A stretch of DNA of 64,000 bases from Clostridium chromiireducens (GCF_002029255.1 NZ_MZGT01000022.1:1-64000), one strand, 5' to 3'; counted from the first letter of the stretch, positions 8,390 to 18,650 are shown. Numbers and translations: made by a program. Notes: generated by a model from the letters alone, not told the origin.

Positions 8390-9091
8390 TTATTTTAAAT
8401 TATCTATTATTATATTTCTAATGTCGCTTGCTAAAGTTCCTTCTTCTTCCTTAGTCAAATTTCTTGTTTCTATTGGTTTTCCGAATATAACTTTTATTTT
8501 TATAGATTGAAATTTTCTTGTATCTTCAAATGCCCTTGATGCTCTATCAATACTTACAGGTATAATTGGTGCTTTTGATTTTGTTGCAAGTTTTAAGCTG
8601 CCCCTTTTGAATTCTCCTACTTTACCTTCTTTATTTCTGGTTCCCTCTGGGAAAATGACCATAGAATTGCCTTCTTGTATATTTCTTATAGCTTCATTAA
8701 TCGATGCCATAGCTGTTCTTGTATTTTCTCTATCAATAGGTACACATTTGCTATTTCTTAACCAGTATCCTATTATTGGAGTTTTTAACATCTCTTTTTT
8801 TGCTATAAAGCCCAAATTTCTCTCTGTAACATACAGTAATATAGGGATATCAAGTATACTAGAATGATTCCCGATAAATACGCATGTTTCATCTGGAATA
8901 TTCTCTAGTCCCTTCACTTCTAAATCTATACCAATTATATTCATAGTAAATTTGCTCCAATTATACGCAACTTTTCTAAGGTATTCTAATGATGCTGCTT
9001 CACCTTTATTTTTCTTAAGGTATTCAAATTTAAATCCTTGAATTCTAAGCCATATCATATAAAAGCCATACACTATTTTTTTTAAAAACAT
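8390..9091 (-). CDS. plsC: 1-acylglycerol-3-phosphate acyltransferase (PlsC)
   Basis: Membrane-associated acyltransferase making phosphatidic acid from lysophosphatidate for phospholipid synthesis. Signature motifs are clear: NHSSILD (HX4D catalytic motif), the arginine block around CVPIDREN, FPEGTRNKEG, and a PIIPVSID segment. The N-terminus has a hydrophobic stretch (KKIVYGFYMIWLRIQGF) for membrane contact. At 233 residues it is of normal length. The ATG follows AAAGGAGA. It is a single gene bounded by a hairpin downstream. Confidence 0.92.
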   Translation of the reverse strand: MFLKKIVYGFYMIWLRIQGFKFEYLKKNKGEAASLEYLRKVAYNWSKFTMNIIGIDLEVKGLENIPDETCVFIGNHSSILDIPILLYVTERNLGFIAKKEMLKTPIIGYWLRNSKCVPIDRENTRTAMASINEAIRNIQEGNSMVIFPEGTRNKEGKVGEFKRGSLKLATKSKAPIIPVSIDRASRAFEDTRKFQSIKIKVIFGKPIETRNLTKEEEGTLASDIRNIIIDNLK

Positions 9092-9482
9092 TTTCCTGTC
9101 TCCTTTTTGACATCTTTAATAATTTAATTTTTTAAACATAATTATTAAAGCTCATTCAATATATCTTTTGTTTAAAATACTATTTTTTAAGTATATCAAC
9201 ATATTTTTCTACAATATTATACTATTTATTTTATAATTTTGCTAACTATATATTTGTCAAATTATTTTTTGTAGTTTTTTCTATATTTTATAGTTATGAT
9301 TTCTATTGTTACTGTAGTGTTATTTTTCCCATAATTAGAGTTTTTATATGCCGTTTTCTATTACTAATCACATAACTTACCAATAATAAATTCTAGAATT
9401 AAGATTACTCCAAGAAAAAAGTTCGCTTGGAGTTTACAATTTTGAAATAACTATACTTTATTTTATTCAATTTTTGGGTAAC
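9092..9482. other. Gene-free region upstream of plsC
   Basis: Very AT-rich and without a believable ORF. It contains one 8-bp inverted repeat (ACTCCAAG at 9407-9414 with CTTGGAGT at 9426-9433), which could be a weak terminator or operator. Otherwise I see nothing. Confidence 0.4.
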
Positions 9483-9518
9483 AAAAAAATCCCTCCTATT
9501 TTGCTTAGGAAAGATTTT
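9483..9518 (-). terminator. Terminator of the GNAT/rnz operon
   Basis: On the minus strand an interrupted stem (AAATC..TCCTA paired with TAGGA..GATTT) is followed by seven Ts. It lies about 60 bp past the stop of the GNAT gene. Confidence 0.65.
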
Positions 9519-9579
9519 ATATCTATTTTAGTAAAGAAAATTTAAATACAATAAAATATCTTTATATTAATTTTCAGCA

Positions 9580-10011
9580 TTAACTGCGTTGTCTCATCAT
9601 CATAAATTCAACTTTGTTTGTATCCTCATCTAAGTCTTCGCTTATTATTTTGAAATTATGTTTCTTATAAAAATCCACAGCATTTAGATTATCTTTATAC
9701 ACAGTTAAAGACAATTCATTATATTTATTTATAACAAAATCAATTAACCTACTACCAATTCCTTCACATTGATTCTTATTATCTACAAATAATGCACCAA
9801 TAAAATTTTCATTAATAATACTTATAAATCCTTTTATTTCATTTTTATCTTTATAAACAAAAGTCTCAGAGTTTGGTATATACTCGTTTTTAACTACTTC
9901 ATATTTATCAATCCAATATTGCTTATCTATAAAATCATGAGCTGCCATACTTGCATCTAACCATATCCTCATGATCTCATCAACTTCATTTTTATTCAAT
10001 CTACTTATCAT
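9580..10011 (-). CDS. GNAT-family N-acetyltransferase
   Basis: A 143-residue acetyl-CoA-dependent acetyltransferase. The GNAT core is seen as FIGALFVDNKNQCEGIGSRLIDFV (motif A, acetyl-CoA loop QCEGIG) and NAVDFYKKHNFKII (motif B). It resembles the YjaB-like group (start ISRLNKNEVDEIMRIWLDASMAAHDFI). Substrate unknown. GGGGTG lies 6 nt before the ATG. It is the last gene of the run with rnz and yaaA, 48 bp after rnz. Confidence 0.85.
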   Translation of the reverse strand: MISRLNKNEVDEIMRIWLDASMAAHDFIDKQYWIDKYEVVKNEYIPNSETFVYKDKNEIKGFISIINENFIGALFVDNKNQCEGIGSRLIDFVINKYNELSLTVYKDNLNAVDFYKKHNFKIISEDLDEDTNKVEFMMMRQRS

Positions 10012-10059
10012 CTATTACACCCCAGCTAATATATATTTACTTTTCCTATTCACTATTGT

Positions 10060-10986
10060 TTAATCCTCTTCAAAATTCAACGTTGTTTTATATCTATCAT
10101 AGCCAATTAAAGTATTCTTAAAAATCTCTGCTGCACTATTTAAATATATTTCTGGTTCGCTCATAGCGGTACCAAAGTGAGTTATCAATAAATTTTTAAC
10201 TTTTCCTTTATGTGCTAATGTTGCAGCTTCCCTAAACGTCATATGCTTATTCTTAATAGCTTTAGGTAAATCTTCATCATCTCCATAAGTGCCTTCACAT
10301 ATAAATATGTCACTCTTTTCAATGAACGTATTTATGCTTTCTATAGGTCTCGTATCTGTAACTATGGTAATTTTTATTCCGTCCCTCTCTACACCCATAA
10401 CCATATCATCTGTATAATTTATTTCATCAAAAGATATCTCCTTTTCACCTTTTTGTAGCCTTCCCCACAAATGTTTAGGAACATTGTTTTTTAATGCTTT
10501 TTCTACTTCAAACTTACGCCTTCTCTTAAAATAAAAACTATATCCAATGCAGGGAGAAGAATGATCTAATTCTATAGTTGATATCTCTGTATTCCAATTT
10601 ATATTTTTATCCTTAATTTCAAATGATTCTTTTGGGTTTTCAATTATATTAATTTCGTAAGGTAGCCAATTAGCTATAACTCTTAATTTATTAACCGTAT
10701 CAGCTATTCCTTCTGGTCCTATTATTGTTAAAGGCTCACTTCGTCCACTATTGCCAATAGTTCCAAGTAACCCCGGAAGTCCTACGATATGATCTCCATG
10801 AATATGTGTAATACATATGATATCTATATTTTTAAAACCTGTATTAGAAATTCTCATAGATACTTGTGTCCCTTCTCCACAGTCAATAAGAATCTTTCTT
10901 CCTTTATAGCTTAATAAAGTAGCTGACAAAAATCTATTAGGCATAGGCATTCCACCACCGCATCCCAATAAAAGCAAATCAACCAT
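10060..10986 (-). CDS. rnz: Ribonuclease Z
   Basis: Endonuclease that trims the 3' end of tRNA precursors. Metallo-beta-lactamase fold with the zinc motif THIHGDHIVGLPGLLG (HxHxDH) near residue 60, the DCGEGTQ strand, DHSSPCIGYSF, VTDTRP and a final LLITHFGTAM motif. Length 308 is normal for the RNase Z/ElaC short form. AAGGAG precedes the ATG by 8 nt. It follows yaaA by only 16 bp and shares its operon; the link between the two is probably only co-transcription. Confidence 0.93.
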   Translation of the reverse strand: MVDLLLLGCGGGMPMPNRFLSATLLSYKGRKILIDCGEGTQVSMRISNTGFKNIDIICITHIHGDHIVGLPGLLGTIGNSGRSEPLTIIGPEGIADTVNKLRVIANWLPYEINIIENPKESFEIKDKNINWNTEISTIELDHSSPCIGYSFYFKRRRKFEVEKALKNNVPKHLWGRLQKGEKEISFDEINYTDDMVMGVERDGIKITIVTDTRPIESINTFIEKSDIFICEGTYGDDEDLPKAIKNKHMTFREAATLAHKGKVKNLLITHFGTAMSEPEIYLNSAAEIFKNTLIGYDRYKTTLNFEED

Positions 10987-11002
10987 AACATTGACTCCTT
11001 TC

Positions 11003-11788
11003 TTATTTGTAAGAATAATTTTCCTCTCTAGTGAAAACTAGTTCATTACCATTTGATAGTTCCTCATTATATTCATAACCTTCATCATTAAACTTTCTTA
11101 AGTATTCTATACTTTTAATTTTATTTTTTATTATAAAAGAAGTCATTAGACCTCTTGCTCTTTTAGCCATTATCGATATTATTTTATATTCTCCATTTCT
11201 ATATTCTTTAAAAATAGGTGTTATGACCTTAATATCATCTAATTCTTTAATATTTTCTATAGCTTTAAAATATTCATAAGAAGCTAAATTTACAAGCATC
11301 TTGCTTTCACCTTTTCTCACATCTTGAGCTATATTTTTTAATAATTTATTTCCCCAATAATTATATAAATTTTTATAACCATCAAAACTTAATTTAGTAC
11401 CCATCTCTAATCTATATAAATTAATTCCGTCAAAAGGCTTTAAAACACCATATAATCCTGACAGAATCCTCAAATTATCATTTGCATAAAAAAAGTCTTC
11501 AATAGTATAACTTCCAACATCCATTCCCCTATACACATCACCTTTAAATGCAATGATGCATTGCCTTGCTGAATCTAATGAATCTGACCATGTTTGAAAT
11601 CTTTTGTAGTTTAATGTAGATAATTTGGGACTTATTTTCATTATTCTCTCCAATGACAAAGAGTCAAATCCTTTTAGTTCGTGAACCAATTCTTTAGCTT
11701 CTATTAAAAATTGAGGCTCTGTCATTGGCAATGTTTCATTTACTTTTTCAAAATCTAAAGTTTTTGCTGGTGAAATTACTATCAGCAC
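11003..11788 (-). CDS. yaaA: Peroxide-stress protein YaaA (DUF328)
   Basis: Member of the YaaA/DUF328 family, which in E. coli lowers free iron during peroxide stress and binds DNA. The N-terminus reads VISPAKTLDF, as in the family, with the later RMEMGTKL-like segment (LYRLEMGTKL) and the C-terminal IMAKRARGLM. The reading frame stays open to 11851, but AAGGAGG stands 9 nt before a GTG at 11788 and homologues begin just before the ISPAK motif. I therefore start at GTG 11788, giving about 261 residues. It lies between a small conserved-looking gene and rnz. Confidence 0.88.
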   Translation of the reverse strand: MLIVISPAKTLDFEKVNETLPMTEPQFLIEAKELVHELKGFDSLSLERIMKISPKLSTLNYKRFQTWSDSLDSARQCIIAFKGDVYRGMDVGSYTIEDFFYANDNLRILSGLYGVLKPFDGINLYRLEMGTKLSFDGYKNLYNYWGNKLLKNIAQDVRKGESKMLVNLASYEYFKAIENIKELDDIKVITPIFKEYRNGEYKIISIMAKRARGLMTSFIIKNKIKSIEYLRKFNDEGYEYNEELSNGNELVFTREENYSYK

Positions 11789-11854
11789 TAATCTTTTCCT
11801 CCTTGGATTATAATATTTTAAGCTAAGGATACAACTTTCTTCGTTTTCCATAAC

Positions 11855-12010
11855 CTATTTATCAAATAATCCTCCACCATTTCCAACTTTTACTCCTTTC
11901 GAAGCTTTTCCTATAACTTTTGCTGCTTTTCTGTTATTTTTAGCATTGTTACTTTTTTGTTTTCTTTCCTCTATTAGCTTTTTCATCATTTCCATACTTT
12001 TATTATTCAT
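11855..12010 (-). CDS. Small basic protein, 51 residues
   Basis: An unannotated short gene. It codes for a lysine/asparagine-rich protein: MNNKSMEMMKKLIEERKQ, a basic middle (AKNNRKAAKVIGKASK) and a glycine-rich end GGGLFDK. GGGAGA is well placed before the ATG, and the gene is 66 bp upstream of the yaaA start on the same strand, so it probably heads that operon. No domain is recognised. The basic composition would suit nucleic-acid or ribosome contact, which is speculation. Confidence 0.65.
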   Translation of the reverse strand: MNNKSMEMMKKLIEERKQKSNNAKNNRKAAKVIGKASKGVKVGNGGGLFDK

Positions 12011-12329
12011 TTGTATCTCCCATTCTCTAATTAATTATACATCTATTATACATAAAAAATATAATGAATTATATCAAAAAAACAAATAACTTAGGCGCCT
12101 GTAATGTTTAAAAATTACCCTTATGTTTTTTCTCAAAGAGTTGTTATTCTAAGGAAAAATAACCTTAATTTTATAGTGAATAATCGAGAACTGCTTGGAC
12201 GAAATAATGTATGTATAAATTGATACTGTTTTAATTTTATTAGTTAAAATATAATATACTCACTCTTTTTAGCCTAAAAGGAAGTTAGCTTTTTATAAAC
12301 TCTCTTCCTTTTATAGTTTTTAATCTTAG
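12011..12329. other. Gene-free region with a weak hairpin
   Basis: No ORF. Near its right end CTAAAAGGAAG (12274-12284) can pair with CTTCCTTTTATAG (12304-12316), a possible terminator for the azoreductase gene without a clear T-run. The rest probably holds the promoter of the small-protein/yaaA operon. Confidence 0.4.
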
Positions 12330-12926
12330 TTAAAAATTCTTTGCAATATCCTTTGCTCTATTAATCGCCTCATATAATTTTTTATCTGTATCTTCACCTT
12401 GAATGTCTAGCTTTTCCGTAGCTATTGTTGTAATATCCTTGATTCCAAAAAATCCAAGAATCGCTCTTAAGTAAATGCCATCCATTTCGTATGGAGTTTC
12501 TGCATATGCGCCGCCTCTCGTAGCTATGTATACAGCCTTTTTATTCTCTAAAAGTCCTATCGGCCCTTGTTCTGTGTACTTAAATGATATTCCTACTACG
12601 CTCACATAATCAATATACGCCTTTAGAATTGATGGAATACTTAAATTCCACATCGGTGCTGCAATTATATACTTATCAGTTTCTGCAAATTGATATGCAT
12701 ACTTTAGTATTGAATGACTTCTACTTTCTTCATCTTTAGGACCAAAAACCGCGCTTAAATCTTCTGTTTTTAAAAAATTAATGTTTTCTTTATATAAATC
12801 TAATGTTGTAATTTCATCTTCAGGGTTATTTTTCTTATATTCTTCAATAAAACTATCTGATATTTTAAAAGTTCTTGATTGCCCTTCTGGTTTTGCATTT
12901 GCTTTTATATATAATACTCTACTCAT
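12330..12926 (-). CDS. azoR: FMN-dependent NADH-azoreductase
   Basis: Cytoplasmic flavodoxin-fold quinone/azo-compound reductase using NADH and FMN. Diagnostic segments: N-terminal YIKANAKPEGQSRTFKISDSF (phosphate-binding loop), APMWNLSIPSILKAYIDYV around residue 95-115, and the FMN-contacting TRGGAY. Length 198 matches AzoR. AAGGAG precedes the ATG at slightly long spacing (11 nt). It is a single gene. Confidence 0.92.
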   Translation of the reverse strand: MSRVLYIKANAKPEGQSRTFKISDSFIEEYKKNNPEDEITTLDLYKENINFLKTEDLSAVFGPKDEESRSHSILKYAYQFAETDKYIIAAPMWNLSIPSILKAYIDYVSVVGISFKYTEQGPIGLLENKKAVYIATRGGAYAETPYEMDGIYLRAILGFFGIKDITTIATEKLDIQGEDTDKKLYEAINRAKDIAKNF

Positions 12927-13103
12927 AATTAATCAATCTCCTTAATAATTTTTATTGGATTCATAATTCCTATACATAAGTTTGCACTTTTTTCTTCATT
13001 TCTATTACTAAAAAATAAGAATGAAATATACTATTAAACCATTCCAAATTACTTCTACCAATATTTTTATTAAATTAATATATAAAAATATTAAGGTAAA
13101 TAC

Positions 13104-13174
13104 TAATGGCAGGTTATCAAAACCTGATTGTCCCTAGAAAAACTTGAAACAATAACTTTTTTAACCTGCCATTA
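13104..13174. repeat. Long-loop inverted repeat
   Basis: A perfect 13-bp inverted repeat (TAATGGCAGGTTA and its complement) encloses 45 nt, in which AGGTT-ATCAA-AACCT can form a competing smaller hairpin. It lies about 95 bp after the desulfoferrodoxin stop and may be its terminator, although a typical T-run is missing. Confidence 0.5.
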
Positions 13175-13269
13175 AATACTCTTAATCTATTCTTATTTTT
13201 AATATATTACTGTCTAATTTTTTAAGAAATTTATGTTTAACCATAAACGTTCAAGAAAACTAATTTAAC

Positions 13270-13638
13270 TTATATTTCTGTTTTCCATAAACCATGTAAA
13301 TTACAGTATGCATACACAATTGCTTTTCCTTTATCAACAAAGAACGCCTTTGGTTTATCACCTGGGGATAACGAAACTCTTTCCGTTCCTTTATCAGAAA
13401 CCACTGCAATCCATTCTATATAATGTTCATTTGCCATTGGATGTTCAACCGAACCTACTGTCACATGGATTTGTCCATTTTCCCTAACTGCTACAGGAAC
13501 ATGCTTTTCTTGTGCAGCATCTGTAGTATTAGCTTCGAGCTTAGTCATCTCTTTGCCACAACAAACTAATTTTCCGCCTCCACTTTTAATAAGACCTACA
13601 ATGTTCCCACATAATTCACAACGATAAAATGATATCAT
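13270..13638 (-). CDS. dfx: Desulfoferrodoxin (2Fe superoxide reductase)
   Basis: Non-haem iron protein that reduces superoxide to peroxide in anaerobes. The N-terminal desulforedoxin domain has CELC and CC iron ligands (within the first 30 residues); the C-terminal superoxide reductase domain has EKHVPV, HPM, HYIEWI and the final CNLHGLW, giving the four-His/one-Cys centre. The frame stays open to 13710, but the ATG at 13638 follows AGGGTGG by 7 nt and yields 122 residues, the usual length. It is monocistronic. Confidence 0.93.
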   Translation of the reverse strand: MISFYRCELCGNIVGLIKSGGGKLVCCGKEMTKLEANTTDAAQEKHVPVAVRENGQIHVTVGSVEHPMANEHYIEWIAVVSDKGTERVSLSPGDKPKAFFVDKGKAIVYAYCNLHGLWKTEI

Positions 13639-13791
13639 AATTAAACCACCCTTCACCATAGATTTATAATACATATCTATTATAACACCAGATACATTTA
13701 AATTCATCATTAATTGCCTAATTTATTCCTATTATACTTCATATTTTTTCATAATTATCATAATTGTAACACAACTAAAGTATTATGAATA

Positions 13792-13839
13792 AAAACTTCT
13801 ATAATCAAATTCACAAACCTATTTGATTATAGAAGTTTT
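13792..13839 (-). terminator. Strong terminator of the chemoreceptor gene
   Basis: A perfect 19-bp stem (13792-13810 with 13821-13839) with AAAA/TTTT ends lies 17 bp after the chemoreceptor stop codon. It could work on both strands. Confidence 0.8.
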
Positions 13840-13855
13840 ATTTTCAGTATAAAAT

Positions 13856-15862
13856 TTAATTTTCTATCTTAAACCTGTCTATCTCTGAATTTAATTTTTC
13901 TGCCAATAATTGAAGATCATCTGCATATTTAGTAAATCTGTCCATGGCTGCACTAATTTCCTCTGTTGATGCAGTTACTTCTTCTGATGCAGAAGCAGTT
14001 TCTTGTGATATTGACGAAATATTATCTATCTCTATTACCACTCTCTGTTTTCTTTCATTTATATCAGCAACCGATAACTTTACTTCTTCAACCTTATTAA
14101 TCATGACTCCAATTGATTTAAGTATTTCACTAAATATTTCTTGCGTCTTATTTACTGCTAAATCTTGCTCAATTACCACATCATTTGTAACTTTGATAGC
14201 CTCAACTGCAGCATCTGATTTTGCTTGAATATTTACTATAATCCCCTTAATTTCTTCTGTTGAACTCTTAGATTGTTCAGCAAGTTTTCTAATTTCATCA
14301 GCTACAACAGCGAATCCTTTACCAGCTTCACCTGCACGGGCAGACTCAATACTTGCATTTAATGCTAAAAGGTTAGTTTGCTCTGTAATTTGAGATATAG
14401 TTTCAGATATATTGTTAATTATTTTAGTACTTTCATTCATATCTTGCACTATGTTATCAACTTCACTAGTTGCAGACTTAGTTTTCTGTGATTTTTCTAT
14501 TAGCGTGTCTATCATTTCTAGACCTTTAGATCCCAATTCCTTTGTTGCTGTAGAAAGCTTATCCATTTCATTAGAGTTATCACTTATTTTATCTAATCTG
14601 ATTGATAAATCATTCATCTCTGAAACTCCACTTTGAGCATTTTGTGATTGATTTGTTGCACCATGTGAAACATCTTCTATAGCTCTTGATACTTCACCAA
14701 TTGAAGCCGTCACTTCTTCTGACATGCTCGCTAAGTTTGATGAAGTTTCCAATACTGTCTTAGATGATTTTGTAACACTATCCATAAGTTCTGATATATT
14801 TTTTATCATACTATTAAATGAATTAGCTAAATCCATAAATTCATCTTTTGTAGATGGATTAATTGTTATCGTTAAATCTCCACTTGAAGCTTTTTCAAAT
14901 ACGGCTATTAATTTTTTAATATTTTCTGCTATACCTTTACTTAAAAATAAAGATAACACAATAGAAATTAATAATATAACTAAAACTGTAATCACTGTAG
15001 TCGTTAATATAGAATTTGTATCATTTGTTATTTCTTTTTCATCTAATGTTGCTACTAACTTCCATCCAGTCACATTATTAGTCTCAAAAACACCAAATTT
15101 TTTCGCATTATTATACTCATACGCCAAAAAACCTTTTTCAGAATTTTCAACACTCTCCCAGAAGGATTGCTTAGATGCTTCGTTTGTACCAATTAATTCT
15201 TTCTTTGGATGTACTATCATATTTTTACCTTCAAAATCTGAAGCAAATATATATCCACTATTTCCTATTTTCTTTGTAGCTATCTTTTCTACAAGGATAT
15301 CTAATGAAACATTCATTGCGCAGACCCCTATAGTTTTGCCTTCTCTCTCTACTACCTTAGCAATTGCTACAACACTTTTCCCTGTTTGAGCACTTTTAAA
15401 TGGCAAAGTTATTATTACCTTATCTTTTTGTTCTAAAGCTTTCTTATACCACTCTGTTTCCTTAGGATCAAAACCTTCTTCCATCTTGTCATTGGGGAAT
15501 ATTTCAAATTTCCCATCAGTAGTTGCAAAAAAAACACTAGAGATATCTTTATTGCTTTCCTTTACATTCTTTAACATTCCTGCGGTAAATGAGTATGGTT
15601 CATCCTTATCCGCATTAACAAAATTATAATTAGTTGATAACATAGTAACTGAGCTGCTAAATCCATTAAAATAATTGTCAATTCCATCATTTACTTCTAG
15701 AAGTGTCTGTTGACTTGTTGTTTTTAATTTTTCATTAAGAATTAATTTTGCTTGTCTATTTGCTCCATAGCCAAGAATAATCAATGGAATAATACATATT
15801 CCTAATAAGCTCACAACTAGCTTAGTCCGAATAGTATTCAGCTTAAATTTTTGTTGTTTCAT
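13856..15862 (-). CDS. Methyl-accepting chemotaxis protein with Cache sensor
   Basis: Transmembrane chemoreceptor of about 668 residues. Order: first helix ([20 protein letters not shown]), periplasmic-side double Cache-like domain (about 35-280; ends [20 protein letters not shown]...[13 protein letters not shown]), second helix ([23 protein letters not shown] in part), HAMP, and the signalling domain with the conserved hairpin tip [38 protein letters not shown]. Ligand is unknown; Cache domains usually bind amino acids or organic acids. The ATG at 15862 after AAGGGGA is better than the TTG/ATG further up. No che genes are nearby. Confidence 0.9.
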   Translation of the reverse strand: MKQQKFKLNTIRTKLVVSLLGICIIPLIILGYGANRQAKLILNEKLKTTSQQTLLEVNDGIDNYFNGFSSSVTMLSTNYNFVNADKDEPYSFTAGMLKNVKESNKDISSVFFATTDGKFEIFPNDKMEEGFDPKETEWYKKALEQKDKVIITLPFKSAQTGKSVVAIAKVVEREGKTIGVCAMNVSLDILVEKIATKKIGNSGYIFASDFEGKNMIVHPKKELIGTNEASKQSFWESVENSEKGFLAYEYNNAKKFGVFETNNVTGWKLVATLDEKEITNDTNSILTTTVITVLVILLISIVLSLFLSKGIAENIKKLIAVFEKASSGDLTITINPSTKDEFMDLANSFNSMIKNISELMDSVTKSSKTVLETSSNLASMSEEVTASIGEVSRAIEDVSHGATNQSQNAQSGVSEMNDLSIRLDKISDNSNEMDKLSTATKELGSKGLEMIDTLIEKSQKTKSATSEVDNIVQDMNESTKIINNISETISQITEQTNLLALNASIESARAGEAGKGFAVVADEIRKLAEQSKSSTEEIKGIIVNIQAKSDAAVEAIKVTNDVVIEQDLAVNKTQEIFSEILKSIGVMINKVEEVKLSVADINERKQRVVIEIDNISSISQETASASEEVTASTEEISAAMDRFTKYADDLQLLAEKLNSEIDRFKIEN

Positions 15863-15889
15863 TATTATTTCCCCTTTTCCTAAATGCAT

Positions 15890-16286
15890 TAAATTATATA
15901 ACGGTTACAATTCTGTAAAATAATACTTTTTTCAACATTTTACAGTATACAAAGTACATTATCGTTCTATAAAAAAATAACTTTATAGAAAAAAAGTATA
16001 ATGCTTATCAATATTTATCATAACTTTTAATCAATCCAAGTATGTTTGCGGAAAATATTATCGAACTCTTTATTTTTTTAACTAATGCTGATTAATCTCC
16101 CAAATTTAAGCCTCTAATTTACTTAAAATATTAATTTTATTAAATATTTAAATAATTTATCATTAAACTATATGTAGATTATTTCTCCATAAGAAATAGC
16201 AGTAATTGGGTTACGCCTAAACTACTGCTTTAATCATTGTTATTAATTCTTCTCTTTTAGAACTTATATTTCAAATCTTTATTAAA
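15890..16286. other. Gene-free region between kinase and chemoreceptor
   Basis: Holds two hairpins. TTCTATAAA/TTTATAGAA (15965-15990) is upstream of the chemoreceptor and could be an operator. AGCAGTA/TACTGCT (16198-16229) lies after the histidine kinase and is a weak terminator candidate. On the minus strand a TATAAT is present at about 15893-15898 close to the chemoreceptor start. Confidence 0.4.
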
Positions 16287-18311
16287 TTAATAGTATATAT
16301 CTGAAAATTCTATTTCAGCAGATTCGATTATATTTTTTTGATAGTTAATCGGTTTTTCGATTGTAGCACAAGCTTCTAATGTATATTCTACCGTTGGAAA
16401 AGTTACTTTAAACTCTGTACCACAATTTAATTTACTTTCAAAAGTGATGGTACCCTTATGCATTTCTACAAGTTGCTTTACAAGAGATAATCCGATACCA
16501 CTACCCTCTGTTTTTCTTGATAGACTTGTATCTATCTTTAAAAATCTATCAAATATTTTATTTTTCATTTCATTTGCTATACCTATGCCATCATCTTTTA
16601 TCAAAATCGATATATTATCTTCGCTACTTTGATATATGTAAACTTCTATATTTCCGCCTTCTTTACCATACTTTACTGCATTTGATAAAATATTTAACAT
16701 TATTCGCTCAATTAAATCCGAATCACATTTAACATATGCTTCTTCTATTTCTGTATCAAATATTAAGTTTATTTTCTTGCTTTCCACATATTCAACTATG
16801 GACATTGTTATATCTTCTACAATTGAAACAATATTTTCTATATTATAGTTTGGTTTAAAAAAGCTCGTCTCTATCCTTGTCGTATCTATTATATTATTAA
16901 TTAATCTTATGAGCCTTAAGCAATTTTGCCTAATAATTTTATTGTATTTAATAATTGGCTGATTAATATTCTCATTTTTCAAATAGTTATTCTCAACTTG
17001 AAGTGCAGAATAAATAACATTTATTGGTGTTCTTAGTTCATGTGACATATTTGCAAAAAATTCATCTTTCATAGCTTCTTCTTTTGTCTTTAATTTCAGC
17101 AATTGTTCTGCCTCTTCCGCTTTTTTTCTATCTTCAATATCTCTGATAGTCGATATAGTATACTCTCCACTTTCATCATTAACAATTAATGAAGTTACTT
17201 CAAACCATTTTCTCTTATTTTCCCATATGAATTCATATTGTTGGGGTTTCTCTAGTATATGTCTGTCCATATTGTTAATTCTTGCTTTAAATATTTCAAG
17301 ATATGAACTATCAATTATATCAATAAAATTCATATTTAATAATTTCTTATCATCATCGATTTCAAGCATATTCAAAAATCTCTTATTAGCCGATTCAATT
17401 TTCTTATCTCTTACAACCAAAATTCCATCAGGAATAAAGTTTATAAATTTTTCATGAAGTTGTTCAATACTATGAGCCTTTTGATTTGCTTTAATTAGAT
17501 TTCTATTTACACACTCTAGCTCACTAACTTTATGATTTAATTCTTTAAATAAAATAGAATATGGATTAACAACTATACATTTAAATATTACTTTAAAACC
17601 ATAATAATATGCTAAAATCTTAAACAAATGACCTGCTAGACTAATTCCTCCATATATATCATTATATGAAGTAAATAGTAAGAATGATGTTATTTGAAAA
17701 ATGGATGCCATTATCAAATCAAATTTATTCTCCCTTACAACCTCTATTTTACTTTTTATTATTCTGAATAAAATAGAAATCAAACATAAAGAAAATATAT
17801 ACTCACTTATTTCATGAAAAAAAGTTAATCCTGTACCTTCAATATAACAATCCGGAAAAAAATGAAATATTATAATACTAGATAAACCAAGGATTATAAC
17901 TACAAAGTTTATTATAAATACTTTATTGAAATTAAGTTTTTTATCAATGTATATAGATGATAAAGATAACATAATACATTCATAGTATGCTCCTAAAATA
18001 CTCAATTGAACTGAAACATTAGAATCATCATCAAATGCATTAATCCCCTTATATGTCAATATATGAAACAAATCAATAACCCCTATAAACCCAAACACAA
18101 TCGCCAAAATATGAAAATAATCATTATCACAAATTTTAGTTGTGCCTAATGCAATTAACATTAATGTTAACCCAAGAACAACCGGAATTATTTCTACAGT
18201 TGTATGAAAAGTAACATAACTTTGTTGACTACATAAATATAAAAATATGCACATTGATGTTATATATATAAATTCTATGACTTTTTTTTGATTAATTGGA
18301 AAATTATACAT
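16287..18311 (-). CDS. MASE3 sensor histidine kinase
   Basis: Membrane histidine kinase of 674 residues. The N-terminal half has seven or eight helices with the MASE3 features (FHTTVEIIPVV, FGFIGVIDLFHILTYKGINAF), then a PAS domain (about 280-390), HisKA with FANMSHELRTPINVI (His near 424) and HATPase with LNILSNAVKYG (N box), DDGIGI (G1) and SGIGLSLVKQLV (G2). No response regulator is adjacent, so it is an orphan kinase; in clostridia orphan kinases can phosphorylate Spo0A, but nothing in this sequence shows that. Start ATG follows AGGGGCAC-like sequence. Confidence 0.88.
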   Translation of the reverse strand: MYNFPINQKKVIEFIYITSMCIFLYLCSQQSYVTFHTTVEIIPVVLGLTLMLIALGTTKICDNDYFHILAIVFGFIGVIDLFHILTYKGINAFDDDSNVSVQLSILGAYYECIMLSLSSIYIDKKLNFNKVFIINFVVIILGLSSIIIFHFFPDCYIEGTGLTFFHEISEYIFSLCLISILFRIIKSKIEVVRENKFDLIMASIFQITSFLLFTSYNDIYGGISLAGHLFKILAYYYGFKVIFKCIVVNPYSILFKELNHKVSELECVNRNLIKANQKAHSIEQLHEKFINFIPDGILVVRDKKIESANKRFLNMLEIDDDKKLLNMNFIDIIDSSYLEIFKARINNMDRHILEKPQQYEFIWENKRKWFEVTSLIVNDESGEYTISTIRDIEDRKKAEEAEQLLKLKTKEEAMKDEFFANMSHELRTPINVIYSALQVENNYLKNENINQPIIKYNKIIRQNCLRLIRLINNIIDTTRIETSFFKPNYNIENIVSIVEDITMSIVEYVESKKINLIFDTEIEEAYVKCDSDLIERIMLNILSNAVKYGKEGGNIEVYIYQSSEDNISILIKDDGIGIANEMKNKIFDRFLKIDTSLSRKTEGSGIGLSLVKQLVEMHKGTITFESKLNCGTEFKVTFPTVEYTLEACATIEKPINYQKNIIESAEIEFSDIYY

Positions 18312-18623
18312 TTTAGTGCCCCTTTCTATAAAAGTTTATCACTTTTTTCTTTAGAAATCTCCTAATTTTCCATGTTTTACAAATATTTTTTTCGCCTTAT
18401 ATCTAATATTTTGTCAAATATTTCAAATAAATTATGCAAATGTTTATTTTAAATTAAAATTATTATATAGAAAAAATTCCTATTTGCACTTTTTGTGATA
18501 TTCTATTATTAATATTTTTTAAATTTATCAATTTATAATCAAGCAAGTAATGATAGTTTGATTTTCTATACCTTACTACATTAATAATAAAATTTACCTT
18601 TATATAAAAAATTTCTTAACTCA
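18312..18623. other. Gene-free divergent promoter region
   Basis: About 310 bp between the divergent kinase and sigma-factor genes. AT-rich, no ORF; AATCAA and TTGATT form a weak dyad around 18537-18564. Nothing else is evident. Confidence 0.35.
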
Positions 18624-18650
18624 TGCAAAATTTTGGACAAATTAATCGTA
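18624..18650 (+). promoter_or_regulatory. Candidate ECF autoregulated promoter
   Basis: TGCAAA (18624-18629) and CGTATT (from 18647) are 17 bp apart, resembling ECF-type -35 and -10 elements (TGAAAC-like and CGT-like). They sit just upstream of the AAGGAGG site of the sigma gene, giving a very short leader. ECF factors usually transcribe their own gene. Confidence 0.4.
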
